64,000 bases of DNA from an uncultured Lachnospiraceae bacterium (GTDB lineage: Bacteria > Bacillota > Clostridia > Lachnospirales > Lachnospiraceae), in assembly GCA_947564735.1 (NCBI GenBank), contig CANOEC010000002.1:62001-126000 (forward strand), given 5' to 3'. Numbering within the stretch: the stretch's first letter is position 1; each line of letters opens with the position of its first letter. Position numbers and translations under genes: made by a program. The notes under the pieces are model-generated. The model was not told where the DNA came from and made no database searches. It saw nothing but the letters and a program-made list of their open reading frames with translations. This document shows, in pieces, positions 42,818-52,005 of this stretch.

Positions 42818-43996
42818 TTACATCAACAAATAGTACGTCACCGGAAACACCTTCTCCAAAACTGCAAACACCGGCAAATACGTGCCAAGTCTGATAAACA
42901 CCGGTGCACAGACAAGACTTGCCAGCGCCAGAATCGGAATTGCCGCCGCAACCGCCTCCTGCCTCTTTAAAAAAATACCGAGTACCGCACAGTATCCCAC
43001 AACAATAAACTGATACAAAAGCAGCTGCCCCATCTGTATGCCCCATGTCCTCACATTCCATACAGTCAATAACCCGCTTATTCTGCCAATCCCTTCCACG
43101 CCACCGCACCGGATTCCATCGAAAATCCACAGACAAAACAATACCGCAAGGGATGTAAAAGCAGTCGGCAGCCATATATCGACTATATAAGTCAATCCAT
43201 TCGGCGCCATCCGCAGAAATCTTTTTTCCCTTCTGTCCGTGTCATATTCCAATATGCCGCACATACCACTGATGAAAATAACCACTGCAAATACCCCTTT
43301 TACGGGAAAAACAACTGTGTCAGATATAACATCTGTGTCAGAAGAATATTGACTATCAAAGTCATCATTCATATATTGAAAGGAAAACGTACTGTTATCC
43401 ACCAAATGCCTCTCATATGCCTGTTTTGCAAAATCTACGATTTCCCGTGATGTTTCAGTCTCCGTCCCGCCATAGCTCTCATAAGATTCTTCCAAAAGCA
43501 TTTCCGCACACATCCGCATATACTCTTCATAGGACTGTTCGGAATACAGCTTGAAAAGAATACCGCTGATGCGCTCCTTCGCCATGCCGGTAATGCTGCT
43601 TGCCTCCGTCTCGTAAACGGTAATGCTCCTCGCCCAGTCGCGCTCCATCACCCGCCTCGCAATATTCGCCGCGATGACGAAGCCGCAGTCAGCCTCAGCT
43701 TTCAATACGCTCCGCTCCACTTCTCCTTCGCTTTCACAGAACAAAAAATGCAGAACACTCTCCTCTTCTATGTCCCATAACGCTTCCCTAATCTGCCCGC
43801 TCCATGCACCGTCTTCCACACATACCGCCACTGCTGCTCCGCTCCGTTCCCCCTGCTCCACCACACCGACCGCACAACCGAGTAGCGGTATAAGCATCAG
43901 CAGCACAATATATGCCGGCTGTCTCCACAATCTTTTGATAAGAAGCCCTATCCATATGCGATATTGTCTGATTCTCTCGGTTTTTTTCACACCCAT
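42818..43996 (-). CDS. ABC-2 type exporter permease (second)
   Basis: The 392-aa protein has the layout of ABC-2 permeases: one N-terminal helix (about 24-46), a large extracellular domain (about 50-230), then five to six C-terminal helices starting near [17 protein letters not shown]. It follows the other permease gene by nine bases and probably pairs with it and with the ATPase encoded at 47574-48275. The substrate is unknown. AGGA precedes the ATG by eight bases. Confidence 0.75.
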   Translation of the reverse strand: MGVKKTERIRQYRIWIGLLIKRLWRQPAYIVLLMLIPLLGCAVGVVEQGERSGAAVAVCVEDGAWSGQIREALWDIEEESVLHFLFCESEGEVERSVLKAEADCGFVIAANIARRVMERDWARSITVYETEASSITGMAKERISGILFKLYSEQSYEEYMRMCAEMLLEESYESYGGTETETSREIVDFAKQAYERHLVDNSTFSFQYMNDDFDSQYSSDTDVISDTVVFPVKGVFAVVIFISGMCGILEYDTDRREKRFLRMAPNGLTYIVDIWLPTAFTSLAVLFCLWIFDGIRCGGVEGIGRISGLLTVWNVRTWGIQMGQLLLYQFIVVGYCAVLGIFLKRQEAVAAAIPILALASLVCAPVFIRLGTYLPVFAVLEKVFPVTYYLLM

Positions 43997-44005
43997 TGCA
44001 CAATC

Positions 44006-45253
44006 CTAACCCCGTCTTCTGAACAAATAGGACGCTAACCCGAACAGCAGTGTATAACATCCCATACCGATCATACATTGTCTGAATGTTTCCTCATGGT
44101 ATCCGCCCAAGACATTTCCTGCCGCCCCTATCAAATATGCAGTAGGAAGCTTGTCGCCTATTACCTGTACTGCCGCCGGCAAAAATACGGACGGAATCAA
44201 GCCTCCCGACAAATAGAGCATCGCCACGGACAACAAAAATATGAGGAGTACCGCTGCAGTCCTGCCACCCGAAAGACTATATATGAAATAGACCAGAACA
44301 GAAACCGTCACCACAATCATTAACCCTGCCGCCGTCTGCGCCAGAATGTGGGATGCATCCTTCGTTCCCTGCATCAGAGTCTGCATCAGCGAGGACGCCT
44401 CCGGAATGAAAAGACCTGTCACCCGAATCACCATCCATGCAGCCAACCCCAGCAGACCCATACATAAAAACCCGCAAAACCATTTACAAAAGCATTGCCA
44501 GCCTTCTCCCGTCCCTTGGCGGGCAAGCTGTCTGCGAAAAGCGGAAGGTGCCCGCTGCATCACGGGATACACCGCCATTCCGATCAACATCAAAAACAAA
44601 ATCATGGCGGACGCCCCATAGAATTGTACGATGCTCATCCTCCCGGACGCCGCCACCGTCTCTTCTTTATAAACCGCCAGTCTGTCCAGCGCAAAAGCCA
44701 GATTATAGCTGTCAATCTCCCCCTGCATCACAGACAGTCTGTCCAACATGCCGTATTGCACCGCCGTATCATACGCTCCATAAATCTGTGCCTGCGCCAC
44801 ACGCAAAAGTCCGGTGCCGGATTCGGTCAATTCCCGTAAAAGCATGGATTCCAGACCGGCATCTTCCGGAAAATAGACTTCTACAGACGGATTTGCCCCG
44901 TTCATGATTCCCTCTATAAGCTGTTCCGGCAGCACAATCAATGCCACGCACTCCCGCTTCCTTAATGCCTCAAAACCCTCTGTCTCGGACAACTCCACAA
45001 AATGGCATACCTGCGAGGCGCTTTCCAGATTCTCGACATACTTGAGCGCCATCTGTGTCATCACATTATCCTCTCTTATGACAATGCCGATATCCGCCCG
45101 GACTGCCAACGGCGCCTTTTGCATGTTTCTTGTACCACAAAAAGCAATCATGCCTATGAGAACCATAAGCAGGATTGCCTGTGCTAACATACGTGGGAAC
45201 ATCCCGAACATTCTTTTTATCTCTATCCACAGATATTGTAGTCTCTGTCTCAT
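44006..45253 (-). CDS. ABC-2 type exporter permease (first)
   Basis: The 415-aa protein has an N-terminal helix (about 17-40), an extracellular domain of about 170 residues, and a C-terminal bundle of six helices (SIVQFYGASAMILFLMLIGMAVYP onward). The resemblance in layout to the next gene suggests a heterodimeric ABC-2 exporter. It begins five bases after the stop of a 77-aa ORF, so the two are coupled. Confidence 0.75.
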   Translation of the reverse strand: MRQRLQYLWIEIKRMFGMFPRMLAQAILLMVLIGMIAFCGTRNMQKAPLAVRADIGIVIREDNVMTQMALKYVENLESASQVCHFVELSETEGFEALRKRECVALIVLPEQLIEGIMNGANPSVEVYFPEDAGLESMLLRELTESGTGLLRVAQAQIYGAYDTAVQYGMLDRLSVMQGEIDSYNLAFALDRLAVYKEETVAASGRMSIVQFYGASAMILFLMLIGMAVYPVMQRAPSAFRRQLARQGTGEGWQCFCKWFCGFLCMGLLGLAAWMVIRVTGLFIPEASSLMQTLMQGTKDASHILAQTAAGLMIVVTVSVLVYFIYSLSGGRTAAVLLIFLLSVAMLYLSGGLIPSVFLPAAVQVIGDKLPTAYLIGAAGNVLGGYHEETFRQCMIGMGCYTLLFGLASYLFRRRG

Positions 45254-45258
45254 AGAAC

Positions 45259-45492
45259 TTACGCCTTCCGGTCTGGCTCCCCCGCATTCATGTCTGTGTA
45301 CATATCAAGCAGCCCCACCGTCTCCGATGCCGGTCTGCCATACATATTGCAGCATTTGTGAGAAACCGTTTTTCTTTCCTGCTCCTCCTCGTCAAACGTG
45401 ATACTCATGCGATATACGCCCTGCTTGGACTCCGTATCCAGATGTTTCATAATCTCTTCAATCATCGCTTCCTGTCCTGTATCACCCATCAT
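45259..45492 (-). CDS. Small Cys-containing protein in the exporter operon
   Basis: The 77-aa charged protein reads MMGDTGQEAMIEEIMKHLD, a central Glu-rich strand (ITFDEEEQER) and KCCNMYGRPASETVGLLDMY near the C-terminus. It has no membrane segment. AGGAG lies seven bases before the ATG, and its stop is five bases from the permease start, which supports expression. It could be a regulator or cargo-related factor of the exporter; I do not recognise it. Confidence 0.65.
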   Translation of the reverse strand: MMGDTGQEAMIEEIMKHLDTESKQGVYRMSITFDEEEQERKTVSHKCCNMYGRPASETVGLLDMYTDMNAGEPDRKA

Positions 45493-45554
45493 AAAAAGCT
45501 CCTTCTATAACTTAATAACCATGCCCTTTCGCGACCTGTAAATCTAAGCCAAAG

Positions 45555-45575
45555 GCGCAAATTTTCAATTTGCGC
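45555..45575. terminator. Hairpin before the 77-aa gene
   Basis: GCGCAAATT-TTC-AATTTGCGC is a perfect inverted repeat in the 165-bp gap after the anchored protein gene. It lacks a T-run on either side and may be a repeat element or partial attenuator. Confidence 0.35.
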
Positions 45576-45657
45576 TCCATTTCGCCCGCTATCAAGCCCT
45601 ACACATCAAGCTTTCGCGCAACTCAAAACCACTCATAGCGGTAAAACTAAAATCTGT

Positions 45658-47466
45658 TTACCATAACATATCCAGCAGACCGCCGTACTCATCATCCAGT
45701 TTATAAATAATCTCGCCCCAATCAGCAAATGTCATTTCAAAAAATGCCGTCTTTGCTTCCACCGATGGACTAATCTTTCCCTTCATCGGCTCCACCATGA
45801 CATCGCCGCTTATCCGGAACAATTCCTCATCGTCCATCACAAATGTAAGCTTCTCCAGTTCCAAAGTCACGCTCTCCCCCTTCACGATATCATCCAGACT
45901 GCTTTCCATAATTAAATCAAAATCATCGACATCGTCTTTCATGGAAAACGTGATGTCAAATTCGTCATTTGCCGCATTACAATTCATGACATATTTCATG
46001 ATACCATCACCGTAATCGTCCGAATACTTGATATCCATGCTGACCTCGTATTCATCCGCTGTTGCATTCTGTACCAGCTGGCAGATGATTTCCCGTGTTT
46101 CGCCATCCGTTCCTTCTATGCTTATCTTGCCCTGTATCTTGTCAATGCTTCTTTTCTCTCCTAAGAAAAAGAGTTCTCCTGAAAGCGTCGCTTCGGAATC
46201 CAGCATCTTGACCGGTTCCTCAAACATAATGCTGTCGATACGGTTTTTTGATGAAATCTCAAACAGCAGACTCACGTCCGAAGTCACCCAGTCATCATAC
46301 TCGTTCAGGACATCCATGTTGTCTGTCAGCTCGGCAATCTCGCTGTATTCCCTGATGTAATTTCTGACCAGACGGTTCATCTGCTCCTCCGGAAATGTGA
46401 CCCGGTACAGCCCCTTTTCTACCTTCTCGATTGTCATTGCTTCTTTGCACGCTTCTAAGTCACGCGTTGTCTGCTCAAACGCTGTGCTGAAATTTTTCCA
46501 GTCTCTCATGGAACTTACATTGCCTTTGTCGGAAAATAAATCAATCGAAAACTCTTCCGCTCCGCTTACATCAGAATATTCCGCCAGAATCGAATTGTTA
46601 AACTGGCTGACAACATTTTCATTCTCCACATACATATCTTCTATGAACAGTTCCGGTATGGAGAAGCAGAACACTTCATCATTGGCATAAATATTCACAT
46701 GCGCAAAATCATAATTCATCATGCTGATACTTGTTTCCGCATTCAGCTCTTTTGCATCCATGTCCTTATAAAAATCAGTATCCACACCGAGCGTCACACT
46801 GTCTGCCATCGCAATATCCATGGAAAAATCCAAAGACGAATCCATATGACACCCGTCTTTTCGTACCATTTTTAAAATATCTTCGCTGCCGATTTTCTCC
46901 GCCAAAGGATTAGTGGTCTGTGAAATTTCTTTCCCGATATTCTGAAATCCCTTGCTAATCTTATATGTCGGCGTGCTCCTAACATACACCATTGCTCCTA
47001 TGATAACGACAACAAGCGCCATGCAGACGCACGCAATGGCGATTACAACCTTAGCAGCGCCCTTCTTTTCCTTGGGCTGGTAAGGGCGGATTGGTCCCCC
47101 ATTCATACTACCCTGCCCTTGATAGGAACCGCCATATGGATTGTATTGTGATTGCTGTCCGTATGGGTTATTCTGCTGCTGTTCATACGCATTATATTGT
47201 GTGTATTGCGCCTGTTGTCCGTACGGGTTATCCTGCTGCATCTCATACGGATTGTATTGTGATTGTTGTCCGTATGGGTTATTCTGCTGCTGTTCATACG
47301 CATTATATTGTGTGTATTGTGATTGTTGTCCGTATGGATTATTCGGTTGCTGTTCATTCAAGCCTTTGCCCTGCTGCGCCGATGCTGTGTCACTATCTGT
47401 AACTCCGGGAATCGGTATTTCCTGCGGTATATAGCTGTCTGCATGATTCTGATTGTTTTCGTCCAT
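45658..47466 (-). CDS. Membrane-anchored protein with Q/N/Y-rich repeats
   Basis: The 602-aa protein has no signal peptide. Residues about 35-115 are low-complexity repeats built on NNPYGQQSQYNPY and NNPYGQQSQYTQYNAY. A basic KEKKGAAK precedes one transmembrane helix (about 138-162). About 440 residues follow outside, made of beta-strand-rich acidic sequence that may contain repeated lipoprotein-like domains. So the disordered repeats face the cytoplasm and the folded part the exterior. AGGGGACAG precedes the ATG. It lies between the ABC ATPase and permease genes, suggesting a role with that exporter. No family recognised. Confidence 0.7.
   Translation of the reverse strand: MDENNQNHADSYIPQEIPIPGVTDSDTASAQQGKGLNEQQPNNPYGQQSQYTQYNAYEQQQNNPYGQQSQYNPYEMQQDNPYGQQAQYTQYNAYEQQQNNPYGQQSQYNPYGGSYQGQGSMNGGPIRPYQPKEKKGAAKVVIAIACVCMALVVVIIGAMVYVRSTPTYKISKGFQNIGKEISQTTNPLAEKIGSEDILKMVRKDGCHMDSSLDFSMDIAMADSVTLGVDTDFYKDMDAKELNAETSISMMNYDFAHVNIYANDEVFCFSIPELFIEDMYVENENVVSQFNNSILAEYSDVSGAEEFSIDLFSDKGNVSSMRDWKNFSTAFEQTTRDLEACKEAMTIEKVEKGLYRVTFPEEQMNRLVRNYIREYSEIAELTDNMDVLNEYDDWVTSDVSLLFEISSKNRIDSIMFEEPVKMLDSEATLSGELFFLGEKRSIDKIQGKISIEGTDGETREIICQLVQNATADEYEVSMDIKYSDDYGDGIMKYVMNCNAANDEFDITFSMKDDVDDFDLIMESSLDDIVKGESVTLELEKLTFVMDDEELFRISGDVMVEPMKGKISPSVEAKTAFFEMTFADWGEIIYKLDDEYGGLLDMLW
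47119..47350. repeat. Coding tandem repeats (111-bp compound unit)
   Basis: Two long units, each coding for about 37 residues with two NPYGQQ blocks, are almost identical in DNA sequence, including synonymous positions. This indicates recent duplication. Confidence 0.8.
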
Positions 47467-47573
47467 CTGTCCCCTCATTCTTTCTTTTCACACTGTTTTT
47501 CTAACTGTACCTCGTTATTTCTCACGGAATACACAAGACAGTCAACGCTTAAGCTGCTCTCCCAAGCACCCAC

Positions 47574-48275
47574 TCAAAACATCCTGACCAGCGCTTCGCC
47601 GCGAAGTCCTCTGTCCACCTGTTTCAGCCGACCATCTTTCATGACATACACCTTGCTGCACATCTCCAGTTCACTTTCTTCATGCGTCGTAATGACTACC
47701 GTCCCCTTGCGTTCCAGATATGCCTGTAAATATCTGCGTATCTCTTCCTTGCAAACCAAGTCTAACGCCGCGCTTGGTTCATCCAGCAAAAGTACCGGCG
47801 GCATTCCAGCCATAGCAATTCCGATACTCACACGCTTCTTCATACCGCCCGACAATCTGTTTACCTGCTTATCACTAAATTCATGAATCCCCAATAAATT
47901 CAGAAACCCTTGGGATAACTCCTGTTTAAGTTTCTTCTTATCGGGATACCACAAGCGCAGATTATCATAAACCGTAAGTTCCGGAATCAGCGGATTCTCC
48001 TGAGGCACATAACCGGTCATCCCCCTGATAATCTCCCTATCCGCATACATCCTGCCACCGGAAGCGCTCCATGCCTTTCTACCGTAGTAGAGCACTTCTC
48101 CCGATTTTGGCTTCAACGTACCAGCCAAAACTGACAGTAATGTCGATTTCCCGCATCCGTTCGCACCGACGATGGCAATGCATTCACCTCGCATCGCCGT
48201 AAAAGAAACACCCTTTAGAATCTTTTTTCTGCCATATGAACTTGTAATGTCCTCCACTGTAATCATAAGTTCCAT
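47574..48275 (-). CDS. ABC transporter ATP-binding protein
   Basis: The 233-aa ATPase has Walker A GANGCGKST, Q-loop VPQENPL, signature LSGGMKKRVS, Walker B VLLLDEPSAALD and switch His in ITTHEE. It is of the type that drives ABC-2 exporters. The start (ATG at 48275, or 48266) lacks a clear ribosome binding site. It is the first gene of a run with an anchored protein, a 77-aa protein and two ABC-2 permeases. Confidence 0.88.
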   Translation of the reverse strand: MELMITVEDITSSYGRKKILKGVSFTAMRGECIAIVGANGCGKSTLLSVLAGTLKPKSGEVLYYGRKAWSASGGRMYADREIIRGMTGYVPQENPLIPELTVYDNLRLWYPDKKKLKQELSQGFLNLLGIHEFSDKQVNRLSGGMKKRVSIGIAMAGMPPVLLLDEPSAALDLVCKEEIRRYLQAYLERKGTVVITTHEESELEMCSKVYVMKDGRLKQVDRGLRGEALVRMF

Positions 48276-48305
48276 GTTTCTATAGTAACATAGATTAAAA
48301 CAAAA

Positions 48306-48338
48306 GAAAACGCCCAAACAAAAATGCCGGGCGTTTTC
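48306..48338 (-). terminator. Terminator at the end of the butyrate operon
   Basis: GAAAACGCCC (48306-48315) pairs with GGGCGTTTTC (48329-48338); on the minus strand TTTTGTTTT follows. It separates the etf genes from the ABC cluster, whose first gene starts about 30 bp further on. Confidence 0.8.
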
Positions 48339-48473
48339 CTATATTTAACATTTCTTCTATTTTCACATGCAATAACGCACTTTGGACAAAACCGCTCCAA
48401 GCGATTCCTCCAGAGATGATGTAAAATTTCTTATATGGCGTCCTCTGACGCCTTAGAAATGCTTCATCCCATA

Positions 48474-49520
48474 TTATTTTGCCGCTGCAATCTCTGCCTT
48501 CAGCGCTGCTGTCAGCTTCGGAACAATCTTGTTCAAGTCGCCTACTACACCGTAATCTGCAACATCAAATATCGGAGCGTCGGCATCTTTGTTGATTGCA
48601 ACGATGATATCGGATTCTTCCATACCTGCCACATGCTGGATTGCACCGGAGATACCAATTGCAAAGTATACGTTCGGACGAACTGTCTTACCTGTCTGAC
48701 CAACCTGAAGATCCTTCGGTTTCCAGCCGGAATCAACCACTGCACGGGAACAGCTTACTGTACCGCCAAGAACTTCCGCCAGCTCTTCAAGAATCTTGAA
48801 GTTCTCCGGGCTTCCTACGCCACGTCCGCCAGATACGAGAATCTTGGCATCCATGATATCAACTGTCTCTGTAACAGCCTTCACAATATCGAGAATCTCC
48901 ACATATTTGTTGTCCGGTGTGAATCCCGGATTAAACTCTTCTACTACTGCCTTTGCACCCTTGATAGGCTCAATCTTCTGCATAACGCCTGCACGAACGG
49001 TAGCCATCTGCGGACGGTTGTAAGGACATGCAATTGTAGCGATTGTGTTACCGCCAAATGCCGGACGTGTCATGAGGAGCTGGTTATGTAACTGCTCCTG
49101 TCCCGGAACTGCCTGCAACGGGAAGTCACCGATTTCCAATACGGTACAGTCTGCTGTCAGACCTGTAGCAACTCTTGCGGATACTCTCGGTCCTAAATCT
49201 CTACCGATTGCGGTAGCGCCGACAAGCATGATTTCCGGTTTGTACTGATTGATTACGGAAGCAAGCGCATGTGCGTAAGGCTCTGTTCTATAATCCTTCA
49301 ATTCAGGATCGTCAACTACGATAACCTTGTCTGCACCATACTCAGCAAGCTGGTCTGCCAGCCCTTTAATGCCAGAACCTACCAATACAGCCGTTACTTC
49401 AGTATTTAAATCTTTAGCGAGGTCTTTTGCTTTGCCAAGTAACTCGAATGCAATACTGCTGATCTCATTGTCTACCTGCTGCGCAAAGACATATACACCC
49501 TTGTATTCTTCTAAATTCAT
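48474..49520 (-). CDS. etfA: Electron transfer flavoprotein, alpha subunit
   Basis: The 348-aa protein has the EtfA C-terminal FAD-binding domain: VSGGRGVGSPENF, DLQVGQTGKTVRP and FAIGISGAIQH. It pairs with EtfB and the butyryl-CoA dehydrogenase encoded upstream; in Clostridia this complex bifurcates electrons from NADH to crotonyl-CoA and ferredoxin. GAGG precedes the ATG. A 226-bp gap with palindromic repeats separates it from etfB, unlike the usual tight etfBA pair. Confidence 0.95.
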   Translation of the reverse strand: MNLEEYKGVYVFAQQVDNEISSIAFELLGKAKDLAKDLNTEVTAVLVGSGIKGLADQLAEYGADKVIVVDDPELKDYRTEPYAHALASVINQYKPEIMLVGATAIGRDLGPRVSARVATGLTADCTVLEIGDFPLQAVPGQEQLHNQLLMTRPAFGGNTIATIACPYNRPQMATVRAGVMQKIEPIKGAKAVVEEFNPGFTPDNKYVEILDIVKAVTETVDIMDAKILVSGGRGVGSPENFKILEELAEVLGGTVSCSRAVVDSGWKPKDLQVGQTGKTVRPNVYFAIGISGAIQHVAGMEESDIIVAINKDADAPIFDVADYGVVGDLNKIVPKLTAALKAEIAAAK

Positions 49521-49613
49521 TGTTTACCTCTTTCTGCGCACTCTTTTACGCGTATTCTCTCAATTCACGTTCAGCACACGCCCATGCGCTAAACTCTTTT
49601 CATATTCTTTACC

Positions 49614-49740
49614 GAGTTTGCGAAGCGAATCTCGTGACTGAGCTTTGCTCAGTCAGCCTATTGAACGGACGTTCCCTCATACCGTCATCCATCTGCCAAA
49701 TTCGTGCAAGCACGATTTGTCCGACAGATTCGGTCTTGCT
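49614..49740. repeat. Palindromic elements between etfB and etfA
   Basis: Contains GAGTTTGCGAAGCGAATCTC, the inverted form of the GCTTCGC element seen at 28990 and 36890, then GACTGAGC-TTT-GCTCAGTC and further short complementary pieces (CGTGCAAGCACG, CCGACAGATTCGG). No coding frame is apparent. Confidence 0.6.
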
Positions 49741-49746
49741 GAACTA

Positions 49747-50529
49747 TTAGATGACATGTTTTACTTTTAACTTGTCAACAATGTAGCTTACGGATTCATC
49801 AGGATCAAGAGTAACCTTCTCGCCTGCGCCCTTTCTTACCTTATCGGAAGCCTTGGCAATCTTCGTAGGTGAACCCTTCAGTCCTAAGTTTGCATCGTCT
49901 ACATCTTTCAAATCAGCTCTGCCCCATACGGTAATCTCCTGCTTGTATGCGTCGAAAATTCCGCCCGGCGTCATGTAACGAGGCTCATTCAATTCAGAAA
50001 GCGCTGTAATCAGACAAGGCATCTTAGCTTTTACTACATGATATCTGTCTTCGTACTGACGCTCAACGATAACGCTGTCGCCTTCAATCTTAATGTCCTG
50101 CGCATAGGAAATAACCGGAATATTCAAATGCTCAGAAATCTGAGGACCTACCTGCGCCGTATCACCGTCAATTGCCTGACGACCAGTGATAATAAGGTCA
50201 TATTCAAGATTTCTAATCGCACCTGCAATGGTTGTGGAAGTCGCCCATGTATCAGCGCCGCCGAGAACTCTGTCTGTTACGAGAATACCTTTGTCTGCGC
50301 CCATAGCCATCGCTTCACGCAAAACTTCCTCTGCTTTAGGAAGACCCATCGTTACAACAGTCACTTCTGCACCGTACTGGTCTTTTAATCTGAGCGCTGC
50401 TTCCAGACCTGCTTTATCATCCGGGTTCATGATGGTAAGCATAGCGCCTCTGTCAAGTGTTCCGTCAGGATTAAACTTAACGCCGCCCTTTGTATCAGGA
50501 ACCTGTTTAATACAAACAACAATTTTCAT
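49747..50529 (-). CDS. etfB: Electron transfer flavoprotein, beta subunit
   Basis: The 260-aa protein has the EtfB pattern: MKIVVCIKQVPDT, DKAGLEAALRLKD, VTDRVLGGADTWATS and the AMP/FAD-site region DGDTAQVGPQISEHL. It forms a heterodimer with EtfA and passes electrons to butyryl-CoA dehydrogenase. AAGGAG precedes the ATG. It lies 98 bp after bcd. Confidence 0.95.
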   Translation of the reverse strand: MKIVVCIKQVPDTKGGVKFNPDGTLDRGAMLTIMNPDDKAGLEAALRLKDQYGAEVTVVTMGLPKAEEVLREAMAMGADKGILVTDRVLGGADTWATSTTIAGAIRNLEYDLIITGRQAIDGDTAQVGPQISEHLNIPVISYAQDIKIEGDSVIVERQYEDRYHVVKAKMPCLITALSELNEPRYMTPGGIFDAYKQEITVWGRADLKDVDDANLGLKGSPTKIAKASDKVRKGAGEKVTLDPDESVSYIVDKLKVKHVI

Positions 50530-50627
50530 TGTATTTCTCTCCTTATATTATTTATTTGTGTTTATTAAATTTGGTACTATTGTACGTAAGCATATAAGCC
50601 GGCACTTCCGTCTTATTTTTCACACAC

Positions 50628-51779
50628 TTACTTAAGCAAAGCGCCGGAGATTACCATTCTCTGGACTTCGCTTGTTCCTTCATAAATCTCGGTAATCTTC
50701 GCGTCACGCATCATACGCTCTACATCGTACTCTCTGATATAACCGTAACCGCCGTGGAGCTGGACAGCCTTGGTTGTTACTTCCATAGCAACCTCTGCTG
50801 CATACAGCTTCGCCATAGCCGCTTCTACAGAGTAAACCTTCTGGGTAGCTTTCGCCATAGCTGCCTTGTATACGAGAAGCTGTGCAGCCTGTACCTTAGT
50901 AGCCATGTCAGCAAGCTGGAACTGTGTATTCTGGAATGCGCCGATGGTTCTGCCAAACTGTTTTCTTTCTTTCACATACTGGATAGTTGTCTCCAGAGCG
51001 CCTTCTGCAAGACCAAGCGCTTGAGAAGCGATACCGATACGTCCGCCGTCCAGTGTGTGCATTGCGATACCGAAACCTTTACCCTGCTGTCCGAGTAAGT
51101 TTTCCTTCGGAATGCGGCAGTCTGTAAAAATCAACTCGTATGTGGATGAACCGCGGATACCCATCTTCTTTTCCTTCGTACCGAATGTAAATCCGGGCGT
51201 TCCTTTTTCAACGATAAATGCGGAGATTTCCTTAGTCATTCTGCCGCGCTTCTCAACCATACCGGTAATTGCGAAGATTACGTATACGTCTGCTTCCTTA
51301 CCGTTTGTGATAAAGCACTTGGAACCATTCAGTACCCACTCGTCTCCGTCAAGTACTGCCTTGGTCTGCTGTCCCTGTGCGTCTGTACCAGCGCCGGGCT
51401 CTGTCAGACCGAATGCACCTAACTTCTCACCTTTTGCAAGGGGAATCAAATATTTCTGTTTCTGCTCTTCTGTACCATATGTCATAATCGGATCACAGCA
51501 CAGAGATGTATGTGCAGATACGATAACACCTGTTGTTCCGCAAACCTTAGAGAGCTCCTCAACACACATAGCGTATGTAAGAGGATCACAGCCCTGTCCG
51601 CCGTACTCCTTCGGAACAGGAATTCCAAGGAAACCTAATTTAGCCATCTTCTCAACGGTTTCTCTTGGGAATACTTCTGTCTCATCTACCTCTTGAGCGA
51701 GAGGTTTTACTTCTTTTTCAGCGAACTCTTTAAAGAGCGCTCTCGCCATTTCATGTTCTTTGCTTAAAGTAAAATCCAT
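50628..51779 (-). CDS. bcd: Butyryl-CoA dehydrogenase
   Basis: The 383-aa acyl-CoA dehydrogenase has the FAD and substrate motifs FGLTEPGAGTDA and the catalytic base Glu367 in IYEGTSE, which is the position of short-chain enzymes. It reduces crotonyl-CoA to butyryl-CoA together with EtfAB. GGAGG precedes the ATG. The gap of 226 bp to hbd contains repeats and a hairpin. Confidence 0.93.
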   Translation of the reverse strand: MDFTLSKEHEMARALFKEFAEKEVKPLAQEVDETEVFPRETVEKMAKLGFLGIPVPKEYGGQGCDPLTYAMCVEELSKVCGTTGVIVSAHTSLCCDPIMTYGTEEQKQKYLIPLAKGEKLGAFGLTEPGAGTDAQGQQTKAVLDGDEWVLNGSKCFITNGKEADVYVIFAITGMVEKRGRMTKEISAFIVEKGTPGFTFGTKEKKMGIRGSSTYELIFTDCRIPKENLLGQQGKGFGIAMHTLDGGRIGIASQALGLAEGALETTIQYVKERKQFGRTIGAFQNTQFQLADMATKVQAAQLLVYKAAMAKATQKVYSVEAAMAKLYAAEVAMEVTTKAVQLHGGYGYIREYDVERMMRDAKITEIYEGTSEVQRMVISGALLK

Positions 51780-51885
51780 GATTTTTTATTCCTCCATGTT
51801 TATTTTAATTGGATAACGACCGTTTTGTCATACCCATCACTTTTAAAACATTATTACAGAATTCACGCCTTTGCATCCAATTCTT

Positions 51886-51996
51886 CGGAAAGAATGCACG
51901 CTTTTTGCACTCAATTCTTCGGGAAGAATGCTTGCATTCTTCTGAAAATAACATAGTTGCTCTTAGGCATCGTATTCTGATGCCTTAGTGCAACTT
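51886..51996. repeat. Repeat pair and hairpin between hbd and bcd
   Basis: GCATCCAATTCTTCGGAAAGAATGC and GCACTCAATTCTTCGGGAAGAATGC are adjacent near-direct repeats. A hairpin follows, AGTTGC.CTTAGGCAT (51957-) with ATGCCTTAGTGCAACT (-51996). The stem is long but has no T-run on the minus strand. Confidence 0.55.
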
Positions 51997-52005
51997 TATT
52001 TTCTT

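Noticed and set aside
47103-47434. Frames on both strands through the 47.1-47.4 kb repeats as extra genes
   Set aside because: Repetitive Q/N/Y codons keep other frames open. The minus-strand frame of the 602-aa protein has the ribosome binding site, the membrane segment and the length.
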